DNA of 64,000 bases from Cypionkella sp049896245 (GTDB lineage Bacteria; Pseudomonadota; Alphaproteobacteria; Rhodobacterales; Rhodobacteraceae): assembly GCF_049896245.1 (NCBI RefSeq), contig NZ_JAFCTX010000004.1, positions 124,001 to 188,000 on the forward strand, given 5' to 3'. The notes under the pieces were generated by a model, which was given only the letters and a program-made list of their open reading frames with translations, did no database searches and was not told the DNA's origin. Below are positions 42,786 through 51,833 of this stretch, piece after piece; positions within the stretch are counted from its first letter, which is position 1; every line of letters begins with the position of its first letter. The position numbers and the translations under genes are program-made.

Positions 42786-44623
42786 GCGTCCGTCTCCAAC
42801 CCAATGAACCCGCCCGATTGACGCGCCCAGAACCGAGCGTAAAGTCCGTTCGCACGCAGCAGTTCCGCATGGCTGCCCTGTTCGGCGACGCGGCCATCCT
42901 CCAGCACCACAATCCGGTCCATCGCCGCAATCGTCGACAGCCTATGCGCAATCGCGATCACGGTTTTGCCCTGCATCACGCCAAACAGCGCCTCTTGAAT
43001 CGCCGCCTCAGCCTCAGAATCCAGCGCCGAAGTCGCCTCATCCAAAATCAAAATCGGCGCATCTTTCAGGATCACCCGCGCCAAAGCCACCCGTTGCCGT
43101 TGCCCGCCCGACAGCTTGACGCCACGTTCGCCGACATGGGCATCATAGCCCATCCGCTCCTCAGGGTCCTGCAATGTCAGAATAAACTCATGTGCATCGG
43201 CTTGTTTCGCCGCCGCAATCATCTGCGCCTCGGATGCCTCGGGCCGCCCATACAGGATATTCTCGCGCACAGATCGGTGCAGCAAACTGCTGTCCTGCGC
43301 CACCATGCCGATGCGTTTGCGCACCGAATCCTGCGTCACAAGCGCAATATCTTGCCCGTCGATCAAAATCCGCCCGGCCTCAGCATCGTAAAACCGCAGC
43401 ATCAGCTTCACCAACGTCGATTTCCCCGCCCCAGATCGCCCAACAACCCCGATCTTCTCGCCCGGCTTCACATCCAGCGAAATCGCCTGCAACCCACCCG
43501 AGCCGCGCCCGTAATGGTGCGAAACCCCCTCAATCTGCACACGACCCTGCCGGAAATCCAACGCCGCAGCGCCCGGCTGGTCGACCAATGCAATCGGCTG
43601 GGTGATCGTCTGCATCCCCTCTTGCACGGTGCCAAGGTTCTGCACCAGATTGGTCGTCGCCCACATGATCCAATAGGTCATATTGTTCAGCCGCAGCACC
43701 AACGTTACCGCAGCGGCGACAGTGCCAACACTCGCAAGGCTATGATACCAAAGCCACATCGCCCAAGCCGTCACCGCCACGATCAGCAGGCCATTCAGTG
43801 TGGTCAGTATGATATCCATCTTTGTAACCACGCGCATTTCGGTGAAAAACGTCTGCCGCGCCCGTTCAATCGCTTCGCGGCCATAGTTTTCCTCAAGGTC
43901 GTGATGCGCAAACAGCTTCACCGAATGGATGTTGGCATAGGCATCCACCACCCGCCCCGTCACCGCCGAACGTGCTTCGCTTGAGGCCGTCGAGGCCGGT
44001 CCCGCCCGCCCAATCGTCCAGCGCATCAGCGCGACATAGCCGATAAACCACAGCACCAGCGGCAGCAACAGCCGCACATCCGCACCTGCCAACATGATCG
44101 CAGCACCCACCAGCGTGGTTGAGGCAAAAGCCACCGCGTCAAAGGTCTGAAATACCGCCTCCCCCGCCGCCGGGGGGGCCTGCATGATCCGATTGGCAAT
44201 CCGGCCCGCGAAGTCAGACTCGAACCAGCCAACAGGTTGGCGCAGCACATGCCGATGCGCCCGCCAGCGCATCATGGTGCCGAAATTCGGCAGAATCGTG
44301 TTGTGCAGCAGGGCCACGCCGGTGCCGCCAATCAGCGGTCGCAGAATCAGAACCGCAAGCGCTACAAGGATAATTTCGCGGCCATGATCCGCCCAGACCT
44401 GCACTGGGTTGCCATTCGCCAACAGATCGACCAGCCGCCCGACATACCAGATCAGCCCGACATCAAACGCCGAATTGGCCGTTGCCACTAGCGCCGTTAC
44501 TGCGAAAACCCCCTTAAATGGCCGCACATAGTCGCGCAGAAACGGCCACAGCTTGCGCGGCGGCGTGTCGGTTTGGGTGTAGGCAGCATAGGGGTCAACA
44601 AGACCCTCAAAGAACTTGAACAT
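42782..44623 (-). CDS. ABC exporter, fused membrane-ATPase half-transporter (2)
   Basis: Half-transporter of 613 residues, same architecture as its neighbour: six membrane segments, then GVVGRSGAGKSTLVKLMLRF, VKLSGGQRQRVALARV, ILILDEATSALD and AIAHRLSTIAAMD. Both ATP sites of a heterodimer would therefore look catalytically complete. The ATG at 44623 (MFKFFEGLVDPY) is preferred over open codons to 44722, which run into the cca end. The pair shares a cluster with cca and an rRNA-type methyltransferase, giving no clue to substrate. Confidence 0.93.
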   Translation of the reverse strand: MFKFFEGLVDPYAAYTQTDTPPRKLWPFLRDYVRPFKGVFAVTALVATANSAFDVGLIWYVGRLVDLLANGNPVQVWADHGREIILVALAVLILRPLIGGTGVALLHNTILPNFGTMMRWRAHRHVLRQPVGWFESDFAGRIANRIMQAPPAAGEAVFQTFDAVAFASTTLVGAAIMLAGADVRLLLPLVLWFIGYVALMRWTIGRAGPASTASSEARSAVTGRVVDAYANIHSVKLFAHHDLEENYGREAIERARQTFFTEMRVVTKMDIILTTLNGLLIVAVTAWAMWLWYHSLASVGTVAAAVTLVLRLNNMTYWIMWATTNLVQNLGTVQEGMQTITQPIALVDQPGAAALDFRQGRVQIEGVSHHYGRGSGGLQAISLDVKPGEKIGVVGRSGAGKSTLVKLMLRFYDAEAGRILIDGQDIALVTQDSVRKRIGMVAQDSSLLHRSVRENILYGRPEASEAQMIAAAKQADAHEFILTLQDPEERMGYDAHVGERGVKLSGGQRQRVALARVILKDAPILILDEATSALDSEAEAAIQEALFGVMQGKTVIAIAHRLSTIAAMDRIVVLEDGRVAEQGSHAELLRANGLYARFWARQSGGFIGLETDA

Positions 44624-44678
44624 GATGATCTCGCGGGTTGGCCTTGGCATATAGCGCCGAAGGGGGGCGAAGGAAACC

Positions 44679-45821
44679 TTACGCCAGCAGGTCAGACTTG
44701 CGCAGATAGAGGTCAGAGGCAAGCCAGCGCGCCTGTATTTCGTGCAGTTTTTTGCCCAGCGCGGTACCTTGCAGCGTGGGCATCAGATCAGCCGCAGTCA
44801 CGGGGATGCTGCTTGCCACCCCCCGCGCGATCTCGGCCTGCCAGTTTTCTGGGGGAGCCGTTTCAAACAAAGCCGCACGGCACAAAACCACATCGCTGGC
44901 GGCCTCTGTCCCGAGTTTCCACCCCAAAGCCGCAGAGGTCAGTGCTGAGCCGATTTCGTCTCTAACAATCGTATTAGAGCCTATTTCCGTCCGCGATAAC
45001 CGCAAAGCTTCCCCCGGATCAGCTCCACCCAAAACCGCCAATCGCCGCTGCCAACGCGGTGGCAGATCGCCCTCCAGATGCACGAGAATGCCTAGTGCTT
45101 TGGCGTCCGATCCCGGCAAAATCCGCATCAAAATCCCGGACTGCGCCATCGCCGTCACCGCAGGCGCAGGGTCGCGCGCGCCGAGCATTTTGCGCATCTC
45201 GGCACCGATGCGTTCGCGCGAAAGCCCTTCGATCCCTTCCGCATTGGCCGCACAAGCCGCCAACCCCTCGGCATCAATGCCGCCATTGGGATCTGCATAA
45301 ACCGCGTAAAACCGAAAAAACCGCAGGATGCGCAGATAATCTTCCCGAATCCGAGCTTGCGGTTCACCGACAAACCGCACCCGCCGTGCGGTCAGATCAG
45401 GCAAGCCTCCCAAAGGGTCCAAAACCGAGCCATCCGCCCCCGCGTAAAGCGCATTCATCGTAAAATCGCGCCGCGCCGCATCCTCGGCCACGTCGGTTGA
45501 GAACGCGACCACCGCCCGCCGCCCATCGGTTTCCACATCACGGCGAAACGTGGTGACTTCATGCGCCACGCCACGTGCAATCACAGTTACCGTGCCGTGC
45601 TCTATCCCAGTCGGAATCACCCGAAATCCGGCAGCTTCGGCAATGTTAGAGACGATTTCAGGCCGCGCAGCCGTCGCAATATCAATATCCGCAACCGCCA
45701 CCTCCAGCAGGGCATTGCGCACACAGCCGCCGACAAATAGCGCTTGATACCCGGCCTTCACCAAGACAGCAAAAAGTGCCTGTGTGCCGGAATGATTGAT
45801 CCAATCGCCGGAAATCTTCAT
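44679..45821 (-). CDS. cca: CCA tRNA nucleotidyltransferase / poly(A)-polymerase family
   Basis: Class II nucleotidyltransferase of 380 residues that adds or repairs the tRNA 3' CCA end. It has ALFVGGCVRNALLEV (nucleotide loop), the metal-binding DIDIAT, AEDAARRDFTMNALYAG with the RRDFT motif, and EDYLRILRFFRFYA. The ATG at 45821 overlaps the NUDIX stop (ATGA). Position in a hslO-NUDIX-cca string is familiar in this group. Confidence 0.93.
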   Translation of the reverse strand: MKISGDWINHSGTQALFAVLVKAGYQALFVGGCVRNALLEVAVADIDIATAARPEIVSNIAEAAGFRVIPTGIEHGTVTVIARGVAHEVTTFRRDVETDGRRAVVAFSTDVAEDAARRDFTMNALYAGADGSVLDPLGGLPDLTARRVRFVGEPQARIREDYLRILRFFRFYAVYADPNGGIDAEGLAACAANAEGIEGLSRERIGAEMRKMLGARDPAPAVTAMAQSGILMRILPGSDAKALGILVHLEGDLPPRWQRRLAVLGGADPGEALRLSRTEIGSNTIVRDEIGSALTSAALGWKLGTEAASDVVLCRAALFETAPPENWQAEIARGVASSIPVTAADLMPTLQGTALGKKLHEIQARWLASDLYLRKSDLLA

Positions 45822-46408
45822 GACGCCATCTCTGCCAGATTGCGCAAAATTCGTGCGGTGGCCCCCCAGATATAATACGGCCCATAAGGCACCGCAAAAT
45901 AGCGGCGCGGCTGACCTTTCCACACCCGGCCCTCAATCACAAACTGCCCCCGGTCCAGCACATGCTCCAACGGCACGCTGAACACCTCATCCACCTCTCC
46001 CACTTCCGGCACCGGGATAAAATCGTCTCTCACAAGGCCCAAAATCGGTGTGATCATGTAATTCGTCACGGTTTCATGGCTCGGCAGACGACCCAAAACC
46101 TCGACCCGCTGCGGCGGCAACCCAATCTCCTCCCAAGCCTCTCGCAACGCCGCAGCCTCGGGCCCGCTATCCCCAGCATCCACCTTACCACCCGGAAATG
46201 CGATCTGCCCTCGATGGTGTTTCAGATGCGAAGATCGCTTGGTCAGGATCAACCGCGCGCCGTCTGGCCGCAGCCAAACCGCGATCAACACCGCCGCCGC
46301 GCGCAACACGCGCGTATCGGGCAGCAAAACCGGGTTCAGGTCAAAATCCGACGACTCGCCCGCAGGACGGGCGAGCGCATCTTTCAGACGGGCAATCTCA
46401 TCCCGCAT
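45818..46408 (-). CDS. NUDIX hydrolase, coenzyme A pyrophosphatase type
   Basis: NUDIX enzyme of 196 residues. LTKRSSHLKHHRGQIAFPGG is the CoA-pyrophosphatase signature, followed by the NUDIX box GGKVDAGDSGPEAAALREAW then EEIGL. It is expected to cleave CoA or acyl-CoA to phosphopantetheine and 3',5'-ADP. The ATG at 46408 is used; a GTG three bases earlier is possible. The start overlaps the hslO stop by 11 bases and its end overlaps cca. Confidence 0.9.
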   Translation of the reverse strand: MRDEIARLKDALARPAGESSDFDLNPVLLPDTRVLRAAAVLIAVWLRPDGARLILTKRSSHLKHHRGQIAFPGGKVDAGDSGPEAAALREAWEEIGLPPQRVEVLGRLPSHETVTNYMITPILGLVRDDFIPVPEVGEVDEVFSVPLEHVLDRGQFVIEGRVWKGQPRRYFAVPYGPYYIWGATARILRNLAEMAS

Positions 46409-47399
46409 CACCCGGCGCTTTCACTGCGTCAAAGCCCAGCGTTGCCGGGTCAAACTCATAATGCTTGCCGCAGAACTGGCAATCTGCCGTCACCACGCCT
46501 TCCGGTGTGGTCATGTGCTTGATATCTTTCGCCGAGTAAATCGACATCGCCTGCACCACCTTTTCCGGCGCGCAGGAACAGCCGAAATGCACCACTTGCG
46601 CGTCAAACACCCGTGGGTCTTCTTCGTGGAACAGCCGCACCAAAAGGTCAGTAGGCGCCACACTCGGCCCGATCAATTCGATTTCCTCGACCGTATCCAA
46701 CAACGCATTGGCCCGCGTCCAATTTTCGGCCTCATCGCCCGCCAGAATATCGACATGGCTGAGCAAACCGCCCTCACCCGTGCCCGCTTCCGCCGCAACC
46801 GCCCCCCCCACAGGCGGCATATGCTGCAACATCACGCCGCCTGCGCGCCAACGCGAAGCCTCGCCGGGCACTTGGGTCTTGCCGAACGTCAGGGCGAATC
46901 GGGTGGGGATTTGCTCCGATTGCGCGAAATAGGTTTGCGCGCAATCCGACAAAGACTTGCCCGCAATCGGGGTAAATCCTTGATAGGGTTGCATATCTTG
47001 GCCCTGATCAATCATCACCGCGAAGTAACCTTCGCCGATCTGGCTAAACGGTTCGGCGTCCAGATCCAACCGATCTGCATCATAGCTGGCATAGGCGCGG
47101 ATGCGCGCAGGCTCACCTTCCTCGCTTGGGCCGTAATAATCGGTTGCAATCAACCGCGCCGGGCCTTTGCCGCGAATTTGCAACGACAGTTTCCAGCGCA
47201 GCTTGACCGATTGCCCGATCAGCGCGGTCAGCACGGCGGCTTCGGCGACCAGCGCCTCAATCACAGGGGGATAATTGTGCTGCTTCAGCACGTTATCGAG
47301 CGCACCGTCCAGCCGCGCCACGCGGCCACGGATATCCGAGCGGTCAAGTTGAAAGGGCAGGACGGTATCGTCCCAAGCGATTTGCAAAGAGGAGGTCAT
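46398..47399 (-). CDS. hslO: Redox-regulated chaperone Hsp33
   Basis: Protein of 333 residues. The conserved Hsp33 core contains LDGALDNVLKQHNYPPVIEA and LIGQSVKLRWKLSLQIRGKG. The C-terminal redox switch binds zinc through FGCSCAPEKV and ADCQFCGKHYEF. Under oxidative unfolding stress disulfides form and the protein becomes a holdase. AGGA lies 8 bases before the ATG at 47399 (MTSSLQIAWDD); upstream open codons are antisense to the NUDIX gene. Divergent from that gene by 75 bases. Confidence 0.95.
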   Translation of the reverse strand: MTSSLQIAWDDTVLPFQLDRSDIRGRVARLDGALDNVLKQHNYPPVIEALVAEAAVLTALIGQSVKLRWKLSLQIRGKGPARLIATDYYGPSEEGEPARIRAYASYDADRLDLDAEPFSQIGEGYFAVMIDQGQDMQPYQGFTPIAGKSLSDCAQTYFAQSEQIPTRFALTFGKTQVPGEASRWRAGGVMLQHMPPVGGAVAAEAGTGEGGLLSHVDILAGDEAENWTRANALLDTVEEIELIGPSVAPTDLLVRLFHEEDPRVFDAQVVHFGCSCAPEKVVQAMSIYSAKDIKHMTTPEGVVTADCQFCGKHYEFDPATLGFDAVKAPGDAG

Positions 47400-47474
47400 G
47401 GGGTTTCCTAAACGTGCCAAGGTTGGCATACCGCGCCTATATAGGCAGAGCAACCGCACACCCAAGGGGCAAGC

Positions 47475-47939
47475 ATGATCAAACGCTATGGAAACGGCCC
47501 GGAGCCCGGCCGCCGCTATACCCGCAGGCCCGGAGTTTACGCGGTTTTGTGGGATCGGGGTGCTATTCTCACCACGTTTCAAGCCGAGCCAGAGCCGGAA
47601 TATCAGCTGCCCGGCGGTGGCATCGACAAAGGCGAGCATCCGATTGCCGCGCTGCACCGCGAGGTGATGGAGGAAACCGGCTATCACATCGCGGGCATCC
47701 GGCGGCTGGGGGCGTTTCGGCGCTTCACCTTCATGCCGGAATACGATCTCTGGGCGGAAAAGATTTGCACCGTCTATCTGGCCCGCCCGGTGTTGCGCAT
47801 CGGCTCACCGACGGAACCCGGTCATCAAGCGATCTGGATGCACCCGGAAGGGGGTTTGCGGCTGCTGGGCAATCCGGGGGACCGTGCGATGTTGGCGCGG
47901 GCTTTGCGTCAGCTGGAATCGGGCTGGGGGCCAAGATAA
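47475..47939 (+). CDS. NUDIX hydrolase
   Basis: NUDIX-domain protein of 154 residues: GVYAVLWDRGAILTTFQ, PEYQLPGGGIDKGEHPI and the box GGIDKGEHPIAALHREVM then EETGY. The substrate is unknown; 8-oxo-dGTP-like or other nucleotide diphosphate derivatives are possible. AAGGGG precedes the ATG. The last 31 bases overlap the convergent regulator gene. Confidence 0.88.
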   Translation: MIKRYGNGPEPGRRYTRRPGVYAVLWDRGAILTTFQAEPEPEYQLPGGGIDKGEHPIAALHREVMEETGYHIAGIRRLGAFRRFTFMPEYDLWAEKICTVYLARPVLRIGSPTEPGHQAIWMHPEGGLRLLGNPGDRAMLARALRQLESGWGPR

Positions 47940-49195
47940 TCAAAGATCAGGCCCGAGACATCGTCTGGAAAAATCCCACCCCCCGCATAGGTGTTCAAAT
48001 CCCACAGCAGGGCCTCCAGCAGATCAGTGCTGCGCAACCTACTGTTATATTGAAGCATTTTGATCAGGCCATCGCTGCCGAGCTCCTCGCCCTCCGGATT
48101 TGGACATTCGGTCACGCCGTCGGATACCAAAAACAACCGATCCCCCGGCGCCAGGGCGAAGCTGGTCTGCGGATATTCCGCGCCCTCAATCAAACCAATC
48201 GGCAAGCCGCCATCGCCCAGCCGCTCTATCGCGCCACTTGCGCGCAACAACAAGGGATGCGGATGGCCCGCCTGCACCAGCGTCGCCAGCCCGGAGTGCA
48301 AATTGATCTCGGCATAGCCTAGTGTGAAATACTGATCGACCTGCAATTCCTCTAGCATCATCCGGTTCAACCGCGCCGCCACAATCGCCGGCGGCCAGGC
48401 ATCGCGCCCACCATCTGGGCCCGTGCGCAGCGCGATATTCTGATCCGGCGACGCCCCTGATAGCAGCCCCGCCAGCCGCGCCGTCATCATAGCCGAGGCG
48501 ACGCCATGCCCCGAGACATCCACCGAATAGACCACGATTCGCGCCGCATCGACCACGAAACTGCCGACCAGATCGCCGCCGACATGACCCGAGGGGCGCA
48601 ACATCAGCGCCGCTTTCCCCGCACCAAAATCCCGCAACCGGTCGCGCACCAAAGTCTGTTGCAGCTTGCGCGCCTCAATCAGATCACGATCCAGCGAATC
48701 ATACAGCTTTTGCAATTCGGCCAAGGTGCTGCCGATCAGCCGGTTCTTTTCGACCAACTCATCCTGCATGCCCAAAATCCGCTCACCGGCCCGCAACCGG
48801 GCGCGCAACTCATCGGCGCTGACGGGTTTGGTCAGGAAATCATCGGCACCATTCTCCAACCCATCGGCGATTTCGGTCTTTTCGGATTTTGAGGTCAGCA
48901 GGATGAAATAGCCATAGCCCTCGCGCGGAAGTGCCCGGAAAGCCTTGCAAAACTCCAGCCCCGTCATGCCCGGCATCATCCAATCTGACAGCACAATGTC
49001 GAAATCCTGCGCCCTGCACAAAGCCAAAGCTTCGTCCCCCGAAGCCGCTTCGGTCACCTGATAGCCCCAGCGCGTCAGCTGCATTTGCAGGATTTTGCGC
49101 TGCGCCTTGCTGTCATCCACCACTAAAACCGGGCGCTGCGCAAAGGCGCTGGGCCTGCGGGCAACCTCTGTCAGCGGAAGAAAAACGGATTTCAC
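47909..49195 (-). CDS. Response regulator with RsbU-type PP2C phosphatase output
   Basis: Protein of 428 residues. A receiver domain (about 20-140) has VLVVDDSKAQRKIL, phospho-acceptor in FDIVLSDWMMPGMTGLEF and LTKPVSADEL. A linker coiled-coil (145-185) connects to a SpoIIE/RsbU-type phosphatase with GGDLVGSFV, VVYSVDVSGHGVASAM and LFLVSDGVTECPN, and all metal-binding aspartates are present. Such proteins set anti-sigma antagonist phosphorylation, but no such partner is nearby. The start is a GTG; the divergent Hpt gene 157 bases away may be its phosphorelay partner. Confidence 0.88.
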   Translation of the reverse strand: MKSVFLPLTEVARRPSAFAQRPVLVVDDSKAQRKILQMQLTRWGYQVTEAASGDEALALCRAQDFDIVLSDWMMPGMTGLEFCKAFRALPREGYGYFILLTSKSEKTEIADGLENGADDFLTKPVSADELRARLRAGERILGMQDELVEKNRLIGSTLAELQKLYDSLDRDLIEARKLQQTLVRDRLRDFGAGKAALMLRPSGHVGGDLVGSFVVDAARIVVYSVDVSGHGVASAMMTARLAGLLSGASPDQNIALRTGPDGGRDAWPPAIVAARLNRMMLEELQVDQYFTLGYAEINLHSGLATLVQAGHPHPLLLRASGAIERLGDGGLPIGLIEGAEYPQTSFALAPGDRLFLVSDGVTECPNPEGEELGSDGLIKMLQYNSRLRSTDLLEALLWDLNTYAGGGIFPDDVSGLIFDYLGPQPDSS

Positions 49196-49351
49196 AACAC
49201 GGGCCTCACCTTTGGTTTTTTCCTGTCTGCACCCAAGCTCTTAACGGCAAGTGAAACTTAAAACTGTGCCTATCCGCGGTGTTAGCGGTTACCGATTGTT
49301 AAGAGATGGCGCGCAATCTGGCTTCATGGGGTGGTGAAAGGCAGGTGTGCG

Positions 49352-49678
49352 GTGATCGAATGGGATAGGGTGAATGAGCTTCGGTCAGAGATCGGCGAAG
49401 ACGATTTCGCCGAAGTGGTCGCGATGTTTCTGGAAGAAGCCGATGAAGTGATCGGGCGAATTTCCAAAACTGTTGGTGCCAAGGATTTGGAGGCGGATCT
49501 GCATTTTCTGAAAGGGGCAGCACTCAACCTTGGCTTCGCGCAATTTGCCGCGTTTTGCCAGGATGGCGAACGCCGCGCGGCAGGTGGCGATGCGGGTGTC
49601 GATCTGGCGCAGGTGTGCAGCAGCTATCAGGCGTCCAAAAAAGCTTTGGTGGCGGGGCAAAAGGCCAGCGCGGCTTAG
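49352..49678 (+). CDS. Histidine phosphotransfer (Hpt) protein
   Basis: Small helical protein of 108 residues. DLHFLKGAALNLGFAQFAAF carries the phospho-accepting histidine in the usual H-x-LKG-x-A context, preceded by MFLEEADEVIGRISK. The likely start is the GTG at 49352 (VIEWDRVNEL); an earlier GTG at 49331 is also open. It is divergent from the receiver-PP2C gene, suggesting a joint phosphorelay; no hybrid kinase is in the window. The end overlaps ilvA by 4 bases. Confidence 0.85.
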   Translation: MIEWDRVNELRSEIGEDDFAEVVAMFLEEADEVIGRISKTVGAKDLEADLHFLKGAALNLGFAQFAAFCQDGERRAAGGDAGVDLAQVCSSYQASKKALVAGQKASAA

Positions 49679-50922
49679 ATCAGAAACTCGGCAAGAATCT
49701 CATCATTGGTGATGTCGCGGTAGGTGAAAGCGGCGGCATCAAGCTGATCGAACAGGCTTTTGAAATTGGCAGCTTGGCTGGTTTCAATACCGATCAGAAC
49801 CGAACCAAAATTGCGCGCCGATTTCTTCAGATATTCAAACCGCGCGATGTCATCCTCTGCGCCAAGCATCCCAAGGAACTCTTTCAACGCGCCGGGGCGT
49901 TGCGGCATCCGCAGGATGAAGTATTTCTTCACGCCGGAATAACGCTGCGCCCGTTCTTTCACTTCCGGCAGCCGCTCAAAATCAAAATTGCCGCCCGAAG
50001 TCACGCAAACCACAGTTTTCCCGGCAATCTCTGCGGCCAAATCCTGCAATACATCGACCGAAAGCGCGCCCGCTGGCTCCAGCACGATGCCCTCGACGTT
50101 CAGCATTTCCAGCATCGTCACGCAAATCCGGTCTTCGGGGGCGAGCAGAACTTCGCTAGGCTTTACCCAAGACAGCGCCGCAAAGGTTTTGTCGCCAAGC
50201 CGCGCCACCGCCGCGCCATCGACAAAGCTGTTGATCGTGCGCAGCTTCACAGGCTCCGCCGCAGCCAAAGCTGCCGTCAGACTTGCCCCACCGACAGGTT
50301 CGACAAAGCGATACGCCGTCTCCGGCGCTTCCACCCGCAAAAACCGCGTGACGCCCGAGGCCAAACCGCCACCGCCCACCGGCAACACCACCAGATCGGG
50401 CGCACGGCCCAACTGTTCCAGCATTTCCACCGCGACCGAGGCTTGGCCTTCAATCACATCCTCATCATCAAACGGCGACAGAAAATGTGCGCCCTGTTCG
50501 GCGCAGAACTTTTGGCTGGCCGTTAAAGTCTGATCGAAATAATCCCCGGTCAGCACGATCCGCACCGCATCGCCACCAAACGCCCGAGTCTTGTCGATCT
50601 TTTGCTGCGGCGTCGTCACCGGCATGAAAATCGTGCCCTTCACGCCGAAATGCTTGCAGGCAAACGCGACACCCTGCGCGTGATTGCCCGCGCTGGCGCA
50701 CACAAACGCCATCTGCTCTGGGTGATGCGCCCGCACCTTGCGCATCGCCGTAAACGCCCCGCGCAATTTATAGCTGCGCACTGGCGACAGATCCTCGCGC
50801 TTCAGCCAAATCTCGGACCCGTAGCGCCGCGACAGATAGTCGTTGCGCTGCAACGGCGTGCGCGGAAAAATCTCGCGCAGGGCACGGGTGGATTGGCGGG
50901 CGGCATCGGAAAAATCGCTCAT
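49675..50922 (-). CDS. ilvA: Threonine ammonia-lyase
   Basis: PLP enzyme of 415 residues that converts threonine to 2-oxobutanoate for isoleucine synthesis. Lys52 in SPVRSYKLRGAF binds PLP, and CASAGNHAQGVAFAC and VLPVGGGGLASGVT complete the site. A C-terminal ACT-like region (KKYFILRMPQRPGALKEFL) suggests regulation, shorter than the double ACT of E. coli IlvA. A catabolic variant is less likely given this domain. Confidence 0.93.
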   Translation of the reverse strand: MSDFSDAARQSTRALREIFPRTPLQRNDYLSRRYGSEIWLKREDLSPVRSYKLRGAFTAMRKVRAHHPEQMAFVCASAGNHAQGVAFACKHFGVKGTIFMPVTTPQQKIDKTRAFGGDAVRIVLTGDYFDQTLTASQKFCAEQGAHFLSPFDDEDVIEGQASVAVEMLEQLGRAPDLVVLPVGGGGLASGVTRFLRVEAPETAYRFVEPVGGASLTAALAAAEPVKLRTINSFVDGAAVARLGDKTFAALSWVKPSEVLLAPEDRICVTMLEMLNVEGIVLEPAGALSVDVLQDLAAEIAGKTVVCVTSGGNFDFERLPEVKERAQRYSGVKKYFILRMPQRPGALKEFLGMLGAEDDIARFEYLKKSARNFGSVLIGIETSQAANFKSLFDQLDAAAFTYRDITNDEILAEFLI

Positions 50923-50958
50923 ATCCCCGATTACGCCCGCCTGCGCCCGAAAAGCAAG

Positions 50959-51708
50959 TCAGACCAGCGGGCGCTTTTGAATGTAATGGCCATAAAGCGT
51001 GGTCAAAATCGACAGCCCCACCATTGTGACAGGCCAACCCGCGATCAACTGCCAGATGTTCGCCAGCAGGCCCACGCCGCCAAACACAAACCAACTGATC
51101 AGGTTCACCGCCCAAAGCGCCAGCGCCATGATCACCGCCAGTTGCAGCAAAGGCCGCCATTCCCCTGCCGTCGCCTGCCACCCCGCCATCAGGACCGGGT
51201 TTTCCCCCAACGCGGTTCCCGGCAGCGCAGCCGCCATCCGCAGGCCAAGGAAAATCATTGGCACCTGCACCATGACTGCGATCAAAAGCATCGACATAAA
51301 GATGCCGCCCATCATCAAGCGCCCGAAAAGCGTGCCGACAACCATGCCCAGGATCATCCCGAGCACCACCAAAACCAGCCCGATTAGCAGCGATTTAATG
51401 AAATACTGCCCCATCCGTTCGCCCATGAACGGCGGCACATATCCCGCAGGCACCTCGCCCAGCAGCACATAACGATGCCACGCCACAGCAAGCCATATGC
51501 CGGTGATCAGCGAGACAACCAGCACCAAAACCACCCCCAGCCCCATGCCGCCGCCCATCATCCCCATGCCTGACGAGGCCATAGCCGCACCCAGCGCCAT
51601 GGTGATCCCCACCTGCACCAGATACAAAACCCCGGAAATCTTTAGCGCCGGGCCAAGGTTATCCATCACTTGCCGCAGCGAATGCGAGAAAATCTGCACG
51701 CCTTTCAT
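50959..51708 (-). CDS. Multi-pass membrane protein, unknown function
   Basis: Hydrophobic protein of 249 residues with about six membrane segments and methionine/glycine-rich stretches (ASSGMGMMGGGMGLG). The motif LAVAWHRYVLLGEVPAGYVP resembles segments in small alphaproteobacterial membrane proteins of unknown role. GGAGG lies 6 bases before the ATG at 51708. It is divergent from argG, 125 bases between starts, and follows on from ilvA's promoter side. No function can be assigned. Confidence 0.8.
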   Translation of the reverse strand: MKGVQIFSHSLRQVMDNLGPALKISGVLYLVQVGITMALGAAMASSGMGMMGGGMGLGVVLVLVVSLITGIWLAVAWHRYVLLGEVPAGYVPPFMGERMGQYFIKSLLIGLVLVVLGMILGMVVGTLFGRLMMGGIFMSMLLIAVMVQVPMIFLGLRMAAALPGTALGENPVLMAGWQATAGEWRPLLQLAVIMALALWAVNLISWFVFGGVGLLANIWQLIAGWPVTMVGLSILTTLYGHYIQKRPLV

Positions 51709-51833
51709 AGTGACCTCCATATATTAAACCAATGCCGCCATGATTCACCCCAAGCGCACCCTGTCAACCGCCCTACCTTGCCCTTGCGCCCATTTCCCGA
51801 TAATCGCGGGCGAAACCCGCATCGGAGTTCCCT

